This document shows, piece by piece, positions 1-19,948 of a stretch of 64,000 nucleotides of DNA. The position numbers were made by a program, and so were the translations under genes. The DNA comes from Klebsormidium nitens (Eukaryota; Streptophyta; Klebsormidiophyceae; Klebsormidiales; Klebsormidiaceae). The stretch spans positions 1 through 64,000 of the forward strand of contig DF237224.1 of assembly GCA_000708835.1 (NCBI GenBank), in the 5' to 3' direction. Each line of letters starts with the position of its first letter. Positions within the stretch are counted from its first letter, which is position 1. The notes under the pieces are model-generated. The model was not told where the DNA came from and did no database searches. It saw nothing but the letters and a program-made list of their open reading frames with translations.

Positions 1-2211
1 TCCTGTCGAGAACGAGGTTAGGCTTAACCAGTCGTAATCGTTACAACTTTGCTTTCTGAACCTTTTCCAGTCGCGCTCCTCTTTGCTCCACACCCTCCCC
101 TCCCTGGCCCCGCTGGAGCCAACCAACTCCAGCCACTATCGTTGAAAGCTGACAGGTACCGAAGTGGTCCCTGCCAAGAAATGATATACCGATAGTCAAG
201 GGCAGGAAAGAAGATTCTTTACTGCAAAAACTTTGCACAATCTGTATCAGTTCGAAGAGCTACAACAATTCTCGTCCATAAAAAGTGGAGACTGCCTGGC
301 TTGGTTGGCTGCCAGGCGCAATCAAACACTTTTGCAACAGCCATTGGAGAGTAGTAGGTAAAACCCTTCTGAAAGCAGCCAACGTCAAAGAAGAGCAGAG
401 ACTCAAAGCCCAAGGATTTTTAGAGATAACACTGCCACCTATGGCCACTAAGCCGCAAAATTCAAGTACTGTTCCTATGTCTCAGCATCTAATGCTTTCC
501 AAGAAGAAGGTTCAGTAGTAACCAAAGCCACTTTGCCTCAGTTCAAATGACAAAGGCAACTCTGGATTTCTCATTACCCTTCAAGAACTTGCTTGAAGCT
601 TAATCCGGTCTTCCATGCCTCCCTTCTCAGATGTTTAGCAGCTCCTCAGCTCCCAATTGATCAGAACACGGGCAAATTTGGATCCCAAGGAGCCCACATA
701 ATGTAACATTTAAAGAAGAAAGCAAGGAAAAACCCACCGTGCAATTGCTGGTACGCAGACGTGTTTTGCTCAGCCGGAGCGGGGCACGAGCTCGAGCAGA
801 CTTCTTGCTGCACCTTTCTAGCTCTGTATTGCGCACAATCCCTTGTCACAGTATTTGAACAAAGGGTTTTTCTGATTCTCAATTTGCTTCTGTTGCTATT
901 CCCAAGCTTCAGAAGGTAGAAATTTTGCAGGAAGGCCAGCTGGGCGGCCTGCTACTTCCACTTGAAGTCGGAAATTCTTCTGTCCAAACGTGATTCGAAG
1001 AGTTTTACCCAGCTGGGCCCTTAAGTTGGTCCCAGATGGGCACGGAATGCTTCGGTCGTAGACTCGGTGTCAGTGGACTTGATTCATCGGTCAGACTGCA
1101 CAATTTGACTCTGGCTTCGTATTAAATGCAGCGCGGTCGCACACGTGCGGGTCCTTACACAGTGTGCAAAACAGCACAGAATCATTACAGAGGAGCTATT
1201 TCAGCAATGGCTACTTGAGCAAGGAAGGTGTCCCAACAACTGACGCCAAGCCTGAGCTAAACGATTTGCAGGCACCATGAACACCCTAGCATACTCCTAG
1301 CAGAACCCCCAGGTATGCTTGGAAGCTAGTAGACATGCTGCGCTCTCATCATACAGCTAGCTAAAGGCGCCATTCTCAGAGGGTGATGAGGAGCTATTTT
1401 CACAGCCAAAGCAACTCCCCTCTCCTGCAAATGCTTAGGCAGGCGTGACGGGGCGGCCAGTGATGTACAGTACGTGAAAGAATATTGTGACGTCAATGTG
1501 ACTCGGCGTGTCAGAAAAGGTCAGATTTGCTGACACATTCCGATACGCCGACTATCAAATATGTTGCAACTTGTCGCGGAATCGACAGACCGGAAATCCA
1601 CCCTAGGTAGCTTGTGTATTGGACCTTGAACAGGTGCAAAAATGATCGACACGCAGCTCCTAGACGTGCATTTTAAATCAAACGTACATAGTGTGCAGAT
1701 GATTGGATTCTTCGATCCGCGAATGATTGACAATTTGATTATAATACAGTAAATTCGGCCTATTGATTTGCACAGCAATCCAACATGACGGTTGCATGCC
1801 GGAAGCCACGCGTCCGACAGCCAACTTCTGAAGTACTACTATTTAGATCAACACGTACGTACGCGTATAGTGCTTTCCCTAGATGGTCAGTGCACTGGCC
1901 GCTTGGCTGCGCCGGTCCGCTCACTGACAACACCGTTCAGAATTTGATCCAAAAACGAGCCCAATCAGCTCGTCGAGTGGGGAACATCGGATGACTCTAT
2001 ACAAGTTGAATTCACTAGCTATACAAATGCCTAAGAAACCTGTTGAATCCTTGGCAACTTGTTATCTGCTATTATTTGACCTTTTAAATAGCTTGGACAG
2101 GGTCTAGAGTCTACAGTAAATACGGGTAGGTACAATGACACTGGTTCTGACGCTTTCATCACTTCGACTTAGAATACAACCTGTGTATACGATTACTTAC
2201 AGCCAATGTCT
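1..2211. other. Left-edge region, possible 3' end of a plus-strand gene
   Basis: No gene can be called firmly here. A possible terminal exon on the plus strand runs from an acceptor at 249-250 to TAA at 359-361 and encodes a 36-residue tail beginning FEELQQFSSIKSG. Other frames are also open over this stretch, so the support is weak. Another short open exon-like stretch follows an acceptor near 929 and ends in TGA near 992. From about 1440 to 2000 the sequence is rich in self-complementary words such as ACGTACGT and GGCCGC, like the intergenic islands elsewhere in the window. The 3' flank of the universal stress gene reaches into this region from the right. Confidence 0.25.
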
Positions 2212-4136
2212 TCAAGGCTTTTTGACGACCGTCACGGGGCACGGAGCATTCGCAACGACATAGGTGCTCACACTCCCCAACAACACCCTGCACATGTGGA
2301 ATAAACGGATTGATTAGTATCGCTGCCCCATCGGCAAGAAGACATCGCTTTGACAGTCATAGTACCCATAAATATCTCCCCTCATAGCCACAACAAATCG
2401 AAACTCGCTATTGCTCTCCATTCGACTACAAAAAACGGATGTGAGCTTGACTTCACAATTCACACATGGCAGCTTTTCAGATGGTACCCTCAACTGCCAA
2501 AGACATAGACCAGTTAAGCAACCCCGCTTGCAGCACAGATTCTTAGAAAGAGTGGGGGGCGGGCTGCTCACCGCTTGACGGAACCGAGGCCGCGGCTACC
2601 CAAGACAAGCAGGTCCGCGGCCACCTGCTGGCACGCTTCCACCACCTTGTCGCGGGGGTCGCCGTAGTGGATCTGGCCCACAACCTCGATCTGGAAATCC
2701 AACAGGGGGCAGTCAGGTAAGGAGAAACAAGCACGCCGCATGTCAAGATCTCTACGCCTTGCTGAAGAGGAGGTTCGAAGCAACATATTGACAGTCTGAG
2801 ATGTTGCAAATCAGGTCTTAGGAAAGACGCTATATAACTCCTTGAACATTTCTCGCAAGTCAGGGGGGATGTAGCACTCTCCTTGTTTTGCGTTGGTTTG
2901 ACGTTAACAGAAGGCGCTTCACATTGAAAAGCTGCTGAGAGGGCTCTGAATCAGCCATGGGCACTCGTTACTGTTCACAAGCAGAGGAACAACTAAAGTG
3001 AGGAAGAATCCAATCTGCAGGTGGTTGACCAACATATATGATAAGCAGGCGAAACACAGTTAGGGGGCCGTAAGTTCCACTTACATTATTCTGCTTGGAC
3101 ACCTTCTGCAGCTTCTCAATCGCGGCGTGGTCCAGCAAATGATACTTCTTCAGGATGTCAAACTCAACGAGGGGGATGTATGCTGCAGCCAGAAAGCTCA
3201 CTTGTCAATGATGTGGCCAGAAGGATTGTCAACAGAAGGAGCCAGACTGGGGCCTTCCGTTCTGCATGCAACCAGGCAAGAAACATGGCTGACGGTGCAA
3301 AGAAGGCCTGACCGGGAACTTCACGGGTTTGCTTCTAAGGTTTAGGGGCACTCACGTGAGCCTTTGGAGCCCCAGAGAGCAGCTTGTCCCTCGTACTCGT
3401 CTGCAAGCCACAAAGGCAAAACATGAGGTGCATGTGGAGAATCTCATGACCTGGAGGCAAATCCCCTGATTGCACTCACAGATTCAGGTTCATTCTTCTT
3501 CGCTGTTCCCATCTCTGGACCATCTGAGGTTTGATGGAACCATATCAGAGGTGGCCTGGGGCTCTTACCTTTTTGAGCCACTGACAGCAGAACAACATTG
3601 TCCCCCGATCTGGCAGAAAAGGATCAACTATGTGAGAGCAATGCTGAAGGAACAAGAAGCCCCACACAATCAAACAATTGGCATCACACTCATCGGCCCC
3701 TTTGCATTGAAACTGTCATTTGTGCTGCCATGAGATCAATGCAGCTGGTCATGTCTGGGCCAATTACCAATACTAGATTCAAACCTGTCAAGAAACAGCT
3801 TCACTTGCTTGCATCAAAGTTTTCTGGTTTGCCAGTGGAGGAAACAGATTCACAAGGTTTCCCCACCTCATATTTCACAATATGGTCATTTCGCACTGGT
3901 TTACAAGTTTGTACGCTGGACAACAACAAAAGATGCAAACTTGAATCAAATCTACAGCTTTCGACTGACTAAATCAGCTGCACCACCAACAATCAGGGAC
4001 TCAATATGTGTGCATGTAAAAAGATCAGCAAAAATCACCTGATCACATTCTCGATTGCCCAATCCAGCGCATACTTTGCGTGGTCAGATGAGTCTAAGGC
4101 TATGACAATATGGCGTTGGGCCGACGACTCCGCCAT
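2212..4136 (-). CDS. Universal stress protein, plant single-domain type
   Basis: This is a small cytosolic-type universal stress protein of 158 residues, a family that binds ATP and is linked to stress responses. Six exons keep frame: 4136-4039, 3609-3569, 3400-3356, 3182-3085, 2690-2572 and 2287-2212. The start MAESSAQRHIVIALDSS gives the typical first beta strand directly at the N terminus. The last two exons give the family nucleotide-binding motif G-x2-G-x9-G-S (GSRG, nine residues, GSVS) and the usual C-terminal strand APCPVTVV. The order of segments (SGDNVVLLSV, then YIPLVEF, then VGQIHYGDPRDK) matches plant proteins of the At3g53990 kind. Exon 2 is only 41 bp. No signal peptide is seen. 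It is divergent from the next gene, with 609 bp between the two start codons. Identity of the family is close to certain; the exact subgroup is inference. Confidence 0.93.
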
Positions 4137-4745
4137 TGACCCTCGATTTGAATGTGGAACGATGGACGGAGGTTACCCTGCAATCTACTTTACAGAAGGA
4201 ATCTAGACTTGTGGAAGTGGTAACTTGTAAGGCTGCAACAACGGCCTGCATGAACGGCTTGAAACTATGAAAGCGAGCAAGCGACACAATGGCTCAGACT
4301 CCTCAGAACTTTTACAAAACTTCCTGTGCCAGCATTAGATTGACGCAAAACGGACAGAAATGGGCGCGCGATGCGTGCATACGTTCTGTGCTGGTAGAAG
4401 AATGTAGCTCATATAGGTAGTTTCTGGCATGTTCATACCATCTCGTATGCCCAATACTTTGACTTGATCCTGTAATATAGATTCGCCTTCCGAAGGGAAC
4501 CAGATTGATGTCCACCCGCTTATATGAGTAACAAAGGCGGCTATGAATTGCTCGAACTGGCAAATATACGGTACCACTAGTAATGAGGAAGAATGTTCAG
4601 CGAGCAAGACAGGCCCTTCCTGGGCAGTCACCTTCAACCTGGTCAGTCGGTTCGGCTATTTATTTTCGCCTGTCCCTCCAGGCGCCAGCCTTGGGCGCAA
4701 GCTTGTCTCCATTTTTGAGCAGGTTTTGCACAGCTTTCGGCCAAC
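4137..4745. promoter_or_regulatory. Head-to-head intergenic region, likely bidirectional promoter
   Basis: These 609 bases separate the start codons of the universal stress gene (minus) and the plastid-type gene (plus). Both promoters and both 5' leaders must lie here or just outside. I see no clear TATA box at a usual distance and no long repeat. Confidence 0.4.
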
Positions 4746-6753
4746 ATGATGGAGGCCACAGCGACATCTTCGTTGACGGGGGTGCACTCTCTCGCCGCTG
4801 CCGCTGTCAGTTGCTCTCGGCCGAGCACCTCGTACAGCCATCTTGCTCCATTGCCAACTCCTAGCCAACCCTTCCATTCCTTCCTCCCTGCGACATTCCG
4901 TCACCCCTCCTTCTCTGGACTTCCACACCCTAGGCAGCAACGGTCCTTCCGTTGTGCAGCAAACGCGGAGTCAGACGAGCCTCGGTATCCAAACATCCCC
5001 CGGTTGCGTGACTGGGCAGAGGGGGATGGAACTCGGCGGCTGGCGGCCTGGGAGGAGGCGGAGGTGCCCATTCCCGGGCACTACCAGGCGGAGGTGGCAG
5101 AGAGGGACACCGTGCTGGACAATGCACGCCAGTTCAAAACGCTGCAGGACCAGGCGACTATGGACGGAAATAAGTGAGCGGCGCCGCCTTGGTTCTCTGG
5201 AGGTTGACTAAATGCGATGGCATTAGTGGTCAAGCCTCAGTGTTTCCAGAGTCTTTTCCCTCCCCTGATGCTTTGTTATAAAAGGGTCAACCAGAGGCGG
5301 GAGTGGCCTCGGATATGGACACCGGTCCGAAAGATGCCCATTGGTCTGCACCATGGGTCTGGTGGAGCTTGCTTTCGATAGTGGCTGCTGCGCGTGGCGC
5401 TGATCTCAGATCACCACCTTCAGATGGCCCATCTTCTGCATACTAGTTGGCGTCTTGACTCGGTTCCTGCTGTGTCTGCTACCACCATCGGCATCAAGCT
5501 GAAGGCACAGCAGTTCCTCCTGGGTTGCATACTTCTGAGTGGATGATTTCTTTTCTGGGCCATTTCTATGTTCACAGCGCCCTGCCGTTGCCTTTGAATG
5601 GCAGAGGCCAAAGGTTAAGTACGTCGTCCCCAAAACTTACGGTCTTAGGAGACCACATACTCTCCTATTGCAAAGCTAGTAGATTCCATCATCGTTTCGT
5701 TGCTCCAATTATCCGCGCTCTTCTGACGTCTTCTGCTGCAATCCCTTGTTCCCTGCTGACGGCCCTGCTCGTGGATTCTTGCCAGTTACACGGTGATCCG
5801 GCACCTCGGGCAGCGCGCGGACCGGGACCAATACAACTACCTTCCAGAGCGCCTGCGCTATGGACCACAGGTAAGGGAATTCGACTGTCAGAAGCCGTGG
5901 AAGGAAAACGTGGACTTCACTTTTCATACTGGACCCCCGCACTACTTGGTACCCCTATGCGCGAGCAGCTGGAGGCTAGGCCGCCACGGCAATTGTGACT
6001 TCACGCGTAACCAATGGTAACGTAACCTTATTTACCTGCTCTTGACCGGCGGATCGAATCCACACCGAGGGCTGTACATAGACCTGGTTCCGCGTCCCCG
6101 GGCATGGGAAGAAGAGACCGGGTGATGTTGAATGTAACCAGTCATCTAAGTCGCGCGCGCCCGGGGTACCAAGCAGTGTGGGGGTCCAGAATGAAAACTG
6201 GAGTCCACGTTCTTTTTCCACGGGTTCTGTCAGGACTGAATTTGACTGAGAGCTGTGTCTCAAGACGGCAGGCCGAAATGGGTCAGCCGGGGGATGGGCT
6301 CGAGACTCAAGAATTCTCTTACTTTTGCGAAGGACTTGACTGTTCTACATTTGCAGGGCGTCCTGAGGCCCCATCAGATTTCGCACGCTCTATTCTAAGC
6401 ATATTCGAACCAGTGCCACATGCTCTCGTCCTCTCATCCTTGAGAATCGCCGATAAGAAGGGATGTGCATGACTTGTCAGGGTGCGGCCTGGATTGGAAG
6501 GAGATTCCCTGCCCTGTCCTTTTTTAAAAGCACAATAATATTTTCTTTGCAGCCATACATGGCTGCGACGGACGAGTACGAGGAGCTGATGGCCAACAAG
6601 CTGGTGGAAGTGGAGCCCGTGTTCAAGGAGGAGGCCATGTACCGGACAGCCGTGGCGCGCTGGCTGGGGCAGCCGTCCGGTCGGGAGAAGAGACTGCGGA
6701 GATACCGGGCTCGAAGGGCCCAGGTCGAGGCGGGTCAGAAAGGGAGTGTGTAA
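4746..6753 (+). CDS. Unrecognised protein with plastid-type N terminus
   Basis: Three exons keep frame: 4746-5173, 5786-5870 and 6553-6753, giving 237 residues. I do not recognise the family. The first 75 or so residues are rich in Ser, Ala, Pro and Thr with few acidic residues (MMEATATSSLTG at the start), as in a chloroplast transit peptide, and a plausible processing area follows near QRSFRCAANA. The mature part is hydrophilic and highly charged, with no membrane segment: a block around RYPNIPRLRDWAEGDG, a Tyr-rich block DQYNYLPERLRYGPQ, then an acidic stretch and a very basic C terminus (REKRLRRYRARRAQ). The basic tail could bind RNA or a ribosome, but that is only a guess. A second ATG three bases downstream is an equally good start. 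The gene converges on diaminopimelate decarboxylase. Confidence 0.75.
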
Positions 6754-7733
6754 AGATCGCATGGACGATGTCGTCAAGCTCAAACTAGCTGCCGCTAGGC
6801 TCACATTGTATGACAGCTCAATCGACAGAAGTCAAGTCGGAGCCTTTTCAAACGATAGAGGCTGCCATGCAGTGCAGCCTGTTGAACCAGGCGATTAGAA
6901 AAGCATCAACTTGAATGCAGTGCAGGCTGCCTGTTCAATAAAAGTGCATCACTTGCTTCAGTGGTTTGTCCGGTATGTGCAAGGGGTGACGGTTGGTATG
7001 GATGTGAGAAGCGTATATGAGCAAATGTGCCACGTCTGTCGCGGGTCCGATTTGACCGACTCGGTGCCGCTCCTCTAAAGGGCGGGTGACAAACGCACAT
7101 GATACAACTAGAGCGCGGGCCGCCCGGCCCGCCCGAGGCCCACCCACGGGCCGCATGCGAGATCGAGCGGGCCAACCGCATTGTGGAACATCCAATCATG
7201 ATCGCCTACTGAGCTTATACTTAATTAGTCGATCGGCCTGATATTTTCAGATCCAAATCACTCAAGTGACAGAGAGGCCTGCCAGTGATGAGCATTTACC
7301 ATTAATAGATTGCATGATACATGCATGCATGCCATGAACGTAGGCACGCAAGATTTCTTGCACGAGACTCCGGCCAACCTGATCGTATTGGATAGACCAG
7401 GCTTGCCAGGCAGTGACACAAAGTCAACAGTGCAGCCGGGCTGGCTAGAACTTTCGACTGCGAAGCAACCAGCTTTCTATGTAACGAACAGATCTCAGTG
7501 TGTTCCTTTGCTTGAGCGAGAGGTACCAAGACGGCTTGCCTTCAACCTGTCCGTGCCCAGCTCACGCACTCCCACCATCTTACCTAGCTACTGTTGCACT
7601 ATCCCTGTTATTTGCACGTTCGCAGGTGCAGTGAATCTGATACTTAGTATCACTGGTGAAAGAATGACGTTTCAGCGACAGACAAGAGCGTGACGGACGC
7701 AACACGCAGCCCCTTCCGAAGCACTCCGGGGGA
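6754..7733. other. Tail-to-tail gap with AATAAA and tetramer-rich island
   Basis: The gap holds the 3' flanks of two convergent genes. A canonical AATAAA at 6937-6942 would serve the plus-strand gene. From about 7080 to 7330 lies an island crowded with GGCC, GCCC, GATC and CATG words (for example GGGCCGCCCGGCCCGCCC near 7115) followed by AT-rich sequence with repeated CATG near 7318-7333. No coding exon is evident. Confidence 0.5.
6937..6942 (+). terminator. Probable polyadenylation signal AATAAA
   Basis: An exact AATAAA lies 184 bases after the stop codon of the upstream plus-strand gene, in a plausible 3' UTR position. Confidence 0.4.
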
Positions 7734-14295
<6,562 letters not shown>

Positions 14296-17200
14296 CTAGG
14301 ACGCTGCTTTGGCGACTTGTGGGCTGTCTACTGCCAGCCCCATGACGTGGAGGCCGTTGTCAACATACAGAACAGTGCCCGTGATGGAGGACGCCAGGGG
14401 GGACACCAAAAATGCAGCGGCGTTACCGACGTCCTCTGCAGCCAAATCGACGTGCGTCAATGTCAGTGAATACAAAGAAGGAGTCAGATTGAGACAGGGC
14501 AAGCGTATCAAAAGGGCAGGGATTGTTCAGATAAATTGAAGAGGGCGAAATGATCTGCAAAAACTCCGGGTTACATTTCCATATTTACAACAAGATTCTT
14601 CGTCAGGAATACAGACTGCATCGTTACTAAGCAGGGAACCCCGTCGGACCATCGCATAGGGCTAGCTTTGGGGGGACATCCTCGCAGTTGGCAACGTATG
14701 GCTGCAACCAGCTCGATTCAATCGTCCCCCATGCTTGATCGATGATTTTCAAAACAAGGACGGAGCTTCCTAGACCAGCGCCAATCATTGGCCTGCTGCA
14801 AAAGCGAGAACATCTCCTTTCGCCTGACCTGCGGTGAGCTCCTTGGGTAGGGGCGCGTTGGCGGTGGAGTAGTTGATCATGTCGTCGATGAAACCGATGG
14901 CCTTTGCAGCCCGACTCCGCAGGGGGCCTGCACGAGGAGAAGAACGATCAATCAGCGGTTAACCGTTGGATAACGGTATGGGCAACGTCCATTCCGCTCT
15001 GATTCCCGAGGAATCAGAGCTTAGTCGTCTCTGCAATTCTCTCAACGTGCTGACCTATGGGTCTAAAGTACCTTCACATTATGCAGCGGTTGTTCGGCGA
15101 CATTCATACAGAAAGGTTTTCGAGGGGTGACAATCCCCACTGCGAGGCCAATTCACTCTGAGAAGAGGCTGGCATCGTTTCCCGTTTACGATGCCCCACG
15201 CCACTAGCTTCTCACGGGCTACAGGAATCACAAAGTGATCCTCGCAGACGGACAAGTGGAGCAGATCACTTTACGACGACCACCGCATATCAACTCAGCT
15301 CTTCCAACCTTCAGTTCAACCTCTGCTGCAACTTCTTGAACGAGAGCATCAAAAAGCGCTCTGATTCTCGTGGATGGGCACCGTATGTCACACGTTTCTT
15401 GTCGAGAGCTGATGACCGATTTGACTGAACGTACGACGGAAGCGAAAACTTAGCAACGCGGATCTGGGGTTTTCGTGCAAGCTCGAGGTCACGAGATGGT
15501 TTCCTGGGGCTGGCTCACGTCAGCCTCTCACCCCTCATCCCCTTGATTTCGCAATGTTTCCCTCCGTTGAGCATTAAGCACACCCGCTGAGATCGCGGTC
15601 ACGTGCAGGCTCATTTAAGCTACAAATCTTTCGCGTGTCAATCTCGTTCTTTCTTCGCGTTTCCCAAGCACCGGCTGAGCTTCGCTCACCTGCGGAGATG
15701 GTGTTGACCCGCAGGCCGTACTTTCTGCCCGCCTCCCACGCCAGCACCTGCGTGTCGCTCTCCAGCGCCGCCTTGGCGCTGCTCATGCCGCCGCCGTACC
15801 TGCACGCGAATCGGCAACCTCTGTGTCCATTCAGGGCTTTGTTCACCCAGATACAGGTCCCAGAGACGGGTGGGTTAGCTTGAGGATTCAGGGTGGTAAC
15901 GGGTGTGGAGTACGTATAACGTGGGATTAGGAGTAGTTAGGGATGCACCGGGCGGTTGTGAAGACAAGCTCAAATGAATCCAGAATTACCGGTATCCTGC
16001 AAGGACACTTCATCTTTTCTCATTCGTTTGCGAACTTTGAAACGAGAGCCGTAGCAGATTTCTCCTGGGCGTTCAGTTCTACAACAGATTAGAACGGTTG
16101 CACTGGGCCTGTCACGAAGGGACTCAAGTCGAACCGTCAGGAACGCTCTGCAAGGGAACGCTAGAGGACTCAGCTGAGGGAACCGTGCAAACGATGCATC
16201 CGTCGCCTTGAAAACGAGACGCGTACCCTTCAAACCGAAGGGGGGCCTGTGCAAAGCAGAGCTCAGAATATCTTGAGGCCACGACAAAAGACGAAGGGTG
16301 TGGGCATGCCAAGAGAAACGCTTGCGATTGGAACACGACCGCAGAATGGAATTAGCGCTAGGTTTGGGGCCGACCCCGGAAATGATGAGCTCCACAGAAG
16401 GGCAAGAAGCGGTGGCTTGGGAATTGACCTTCCTTACGAAAGGGAAATCTTTGCGGGTTTGCGACTCACCCGGGGATGACCTTCTCTGACGCGAAGTAGG
16501 TGAGCGAGACGGTGGCGCCGCCCTGGGTCATGTGCGGCCCGAAGTGCTGCAGCAGGCTGATGAAGGAATACGCGCTTGCGGACGACGCAGCCAAATAGCC
16601 CCGCCGGGATGTCTCCAGCAGGTTCTTGGTCACCTGGGGTTTAGAAAAGAGTACGATTGGAAAGGGTGTTGTGGGAGACGTGCCCTAAATGGCGACCGGA
16701 TGCCCACAGCTTCACTTTGACAGTCGCCCACAAGGCCACGTGGTCAAAGTTCGTAGCGACCGGCTGTCTGCAGGCGTAAGCTGTATGCTGTGGGGCAGAC
16801 GCATTTCGCGGGGGGCGGAATCCTGTGCCGTCAGATCTCCAGAAAGGCTCTTCCCCGTTGAAGGAGACTTGCATAACGTTGAAGAACGTTATGTTTCTCT
16901 CTTCCTCTGATGTCAAGTACTCATGTCAGGTCCATTGAACTGCTCGCACATATGGTCACAAAGAGACTGTCTCCGCACAGCTGACAAGCGAACGAAGCTC
17001 CCGGCCCGAGCCACTTTCGTTCAAACAGAGCCACCACGGAAGAGCGGACGTGGCAGCTCAATCGGGCGCTAGGACACAAACTTGGTCACAAACTCTTCTT
17101 ACAACACCGCAGACCGGAAAGATTGGATAGACATGGCGCGTAGTAAGCGGCTCGTTGGGTGGCAGGGCTTACCTCGGGGCCGTTCGCAAGCGAGTGTACC

Positions 17201-19948
17201 AGAATGTCGATCTTGCCGAAGTCGTTGGCAACCTTCTCCGCACACTCCTGCACCGACGTGCAGAAGGGTATCGTCGTTAACTTGCACCAGTTGCAGAATA
17301 CTGAGAGAAGCGATCTGACGCGTCCACTCGGACTGTCCTGCTTAGCATCTGATGTTCGTTCCAAGCCGTAACATGTGAGCCGCTTCCGGCTCACAATACT
17401 CTCTGCTTTTAGTAAAGTAGCGCAGTGGATGCTGGCGGCTTGAAGATTCATTTCCGTGAAGCTCGCGAAGCCTTTTCGAAGAGCCTCTCTTACACGATGT
17501 TGCTTGGTAAAGTTACGGCGAGCGTTGTCCGACGGATCTGGCAGTAGGCTTCAAAAAGCGCAAGGATTGTAACAACATATGAAATCTTATCAAGTATTCG
17601 AGGCTCCTTCCGTCACCCTCTGGATACCTACCGAGATTGTGAAGCCAGCTGCTCCAGCGTACCGCTTGTTCGTGGCAATCTGCAACGGACCGACACCAAG
17701 ACAACGTCAGCAGAGCAGCCAAAACCGAGTCTAAACAAGAGTTGGGAGTTCGGTTTCACTGAACCTGGGTTTTTGAGTTCATAATGTAGCTCACTCCGAC
17801 CAACTTCTAGTTCTTGTGTCAACGGAACCAGTTTGAATCAGCAGCAGACTACCCAAATCACACTGAATCTTTCACCAATCCTAGGGTATTGCTCGTAAAC
17901 AAAAGTTCAAGACACAAAAGATTCCCAAACCCCTTGAGGACAAACCAACTTGAGTCTGAGCCTCCATAAGTCCTTCTTACAGTTGGCAAGAAGCACATTG
18001 AGTACGCCTGTCGTGACGGAAAAAGTCTCGACCGCTCGACAGTCTCTGTAAGATTGTGTCCGAATTTACGAAACGGAGGGCGAGAATAGCATACTGCAAG
18101 AAAACGGAGTCGAATAAAAAGAGATTGGGAACTGCGTGCTCACGTCTTCGGGGACGTCTTCCGGCTTGTCGAACGCCGCGTCTAGGGGATACACCTTGGC
18201 AAACTCAAGCATCTGACCGTTGGACAATCTGGACAAGGGGGCACAGGAATCTAGTATTAAAGTAATACATTATTATCTACTGTTTTCAGTATAGACTCTT
18301 GTCCGCTATTACGAAAAGTGTTTGTGCATCCCACAGCAAGTGCGCATCAAGCATAGATTCGAGCGCCTGTTGAAGCGAGGGAGAGAAACGGGTCGAAGGT
18401 GAATTGCCTCATACAGCTAATCTGGGCCTGTACACGAGTTCCATCCATCAAAATGTGCCGTGTCATAGATTGCTGGGAGCGACACGAGTGCGCTAAAGCA
18501 TGCTGTTCCAGTCCCGAACGTTCTCATCCTTTGCAGGATGATATTAAAAGGTAGCCCGGGCTGGTCATTATTCATCGGAAGCGTGGTTTAAATCTAACCT
18601 CGAGTCCAACACTCTTCGCTAGTTTTCAGTGGGTTGCAGGTCGACTCACTTGCGAGAGTCGTCGAACTTGCCCATCTTTAGACTTTTCTCGAAGATGCCG
18701 AGAGCCTGCGTCAACAAAGACAATGCAGGATAAGGGAGAGTCATTGTCCAATCTCAACCGCCACCTGTCGAACCTTGTTGAACAAAGCACAATCCACGGT
18801 GATTGTCGTGTGGTAGGTTGCAAAGCTTGCCGTAGTGGAATGACAAACGGCAGCCGGCACCCAGATTGCTCGGTGCAAAGGTAATTAGCCCTGTTTCTGG
18901 TTTGCTTTTCCCTTAGTCAATTACTAGTCTTGTTGAGGATGTTTGTGAACAAAGCAACAAAAGGGAAGCCCTTCAAGTCGCTAAAGTTTTCCGATTCCGA
19001 AAGCTGGCCCGAAACTTGTTCTTATCCTGGACTCCAAAGCAATGACAGAGAGTCCTGGGGTGGCCCGCAGCATGACTTTACAGCTTAGATATGTCGCGCA
19101 CGACTGACTAATCATTCGCACTTCAGAGAGTTGACCAGAAACAGAACCACCGCATGCTTCGACCAACAGCCCAGTCCGCTGAAGTGAGCCACCCCTGCCG
19201 GCTGACCAGTCTTACTGTTCAGAGTAACTGGGGATGCAATATATAGCCAAACGTTTCTCCCTTACCGGCACCCACGTCCCCAGGATGATCTCTGCGCCTG
19301 CCTCTGCCAGGGCCTTGCTGATGGCCCACCCAAAGCCCTGGTCGTCCGCAACGCCAGCCACAAACGCCTTCTTCCCTGTCAGGGAGGACGTCAAACTCTA
19401 CCTGAGGACCATAACCCTCGATTGCACTTGCCTAAGCTGAGGAGGTAGGGCTGCCAGTAGCATCCCAGGGCGACCTTCAGTCGTGTTCCCACTGGACGAA
19501 CTACCAGGAACAATCCTGGTTGATTCTGACCAGGCTTCGACCAGTAATTACAAAGTCGCGTTGAACCAGAGAAACTGAATTGATTGGCCCCCAGACTACC
19601 ACTCTGCAATTTCGCACGCCTTTCCGACTGGTGTCGATCTTTATTTCAGAAGGTTTGAATTGGGCACTGACCGGTAAGATCGATGGGGAGGCCCGCCGCC
19701 CTGGCCTGCCCCGCTTCTCTTGTTTGGCTCACTGCGGCCGTGCTCTGCTGCCGGACCACTCTCCTCAAACTGGGGGACCCTCCAGTGGCTGCTGACCTCG
19801 AGAAACCAAGGCTGGCGGGGGAGGCGGCCGAGTGCGCGGGTGCGAACGCACTCACGAGGGCGCGTTTACATTGGTTGCTGCGAGGAGTGGTGGTGTGGAG
19901 GGAGAGGCTGGAGAGGGTGGTGGAGCGGGCCAGAGCAGCGGACGCCAT
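14296..19948 (-). CDS. MOD1: Enoyl-[acyl-carrier-protein] reductase (NADH), plastid, MOD1 type
   Basis: This enzyme performs the last reduction of each cycle of plastid type II fatty-acid synthesis. Ten exons keep frame: 19948-19672, 19375-19266, 18705-18650, 18228-18144, 17679-17632, 17247-17173, 16633-16470, 15799-15690, 14927-14829 and 14435-14296. They give 387 residues, nearly the length of Arabidopsis MOD1. About 90 N-terminal residues form a Ser/Ala/Arg-rich transit peptide. The NAD-binding start is [17 protein letters not shown]. The plant insert [16 protein letters not shown] is present, as is [12 protein letters not shown]. The active site matches the family: Tyr in SLTYFASEK, then Tyr and Lys in YGGGMSSAK. 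The C terminus has [15 protein letters not shown] and GTVLYVDNG. The last acceptor is best placed before AGGACGTC at 14435, so upstream open sequence there is intron. Confidence 0.97.

Noticed and set aside
14436-14470. Extension of the last enoyl-ACP reductase exon to include HVDLAA
   Set aside because: No AG acceptor exists at that point, whereas CTGCAG before 14435 restores the family sequence [12 protein letters not shown].
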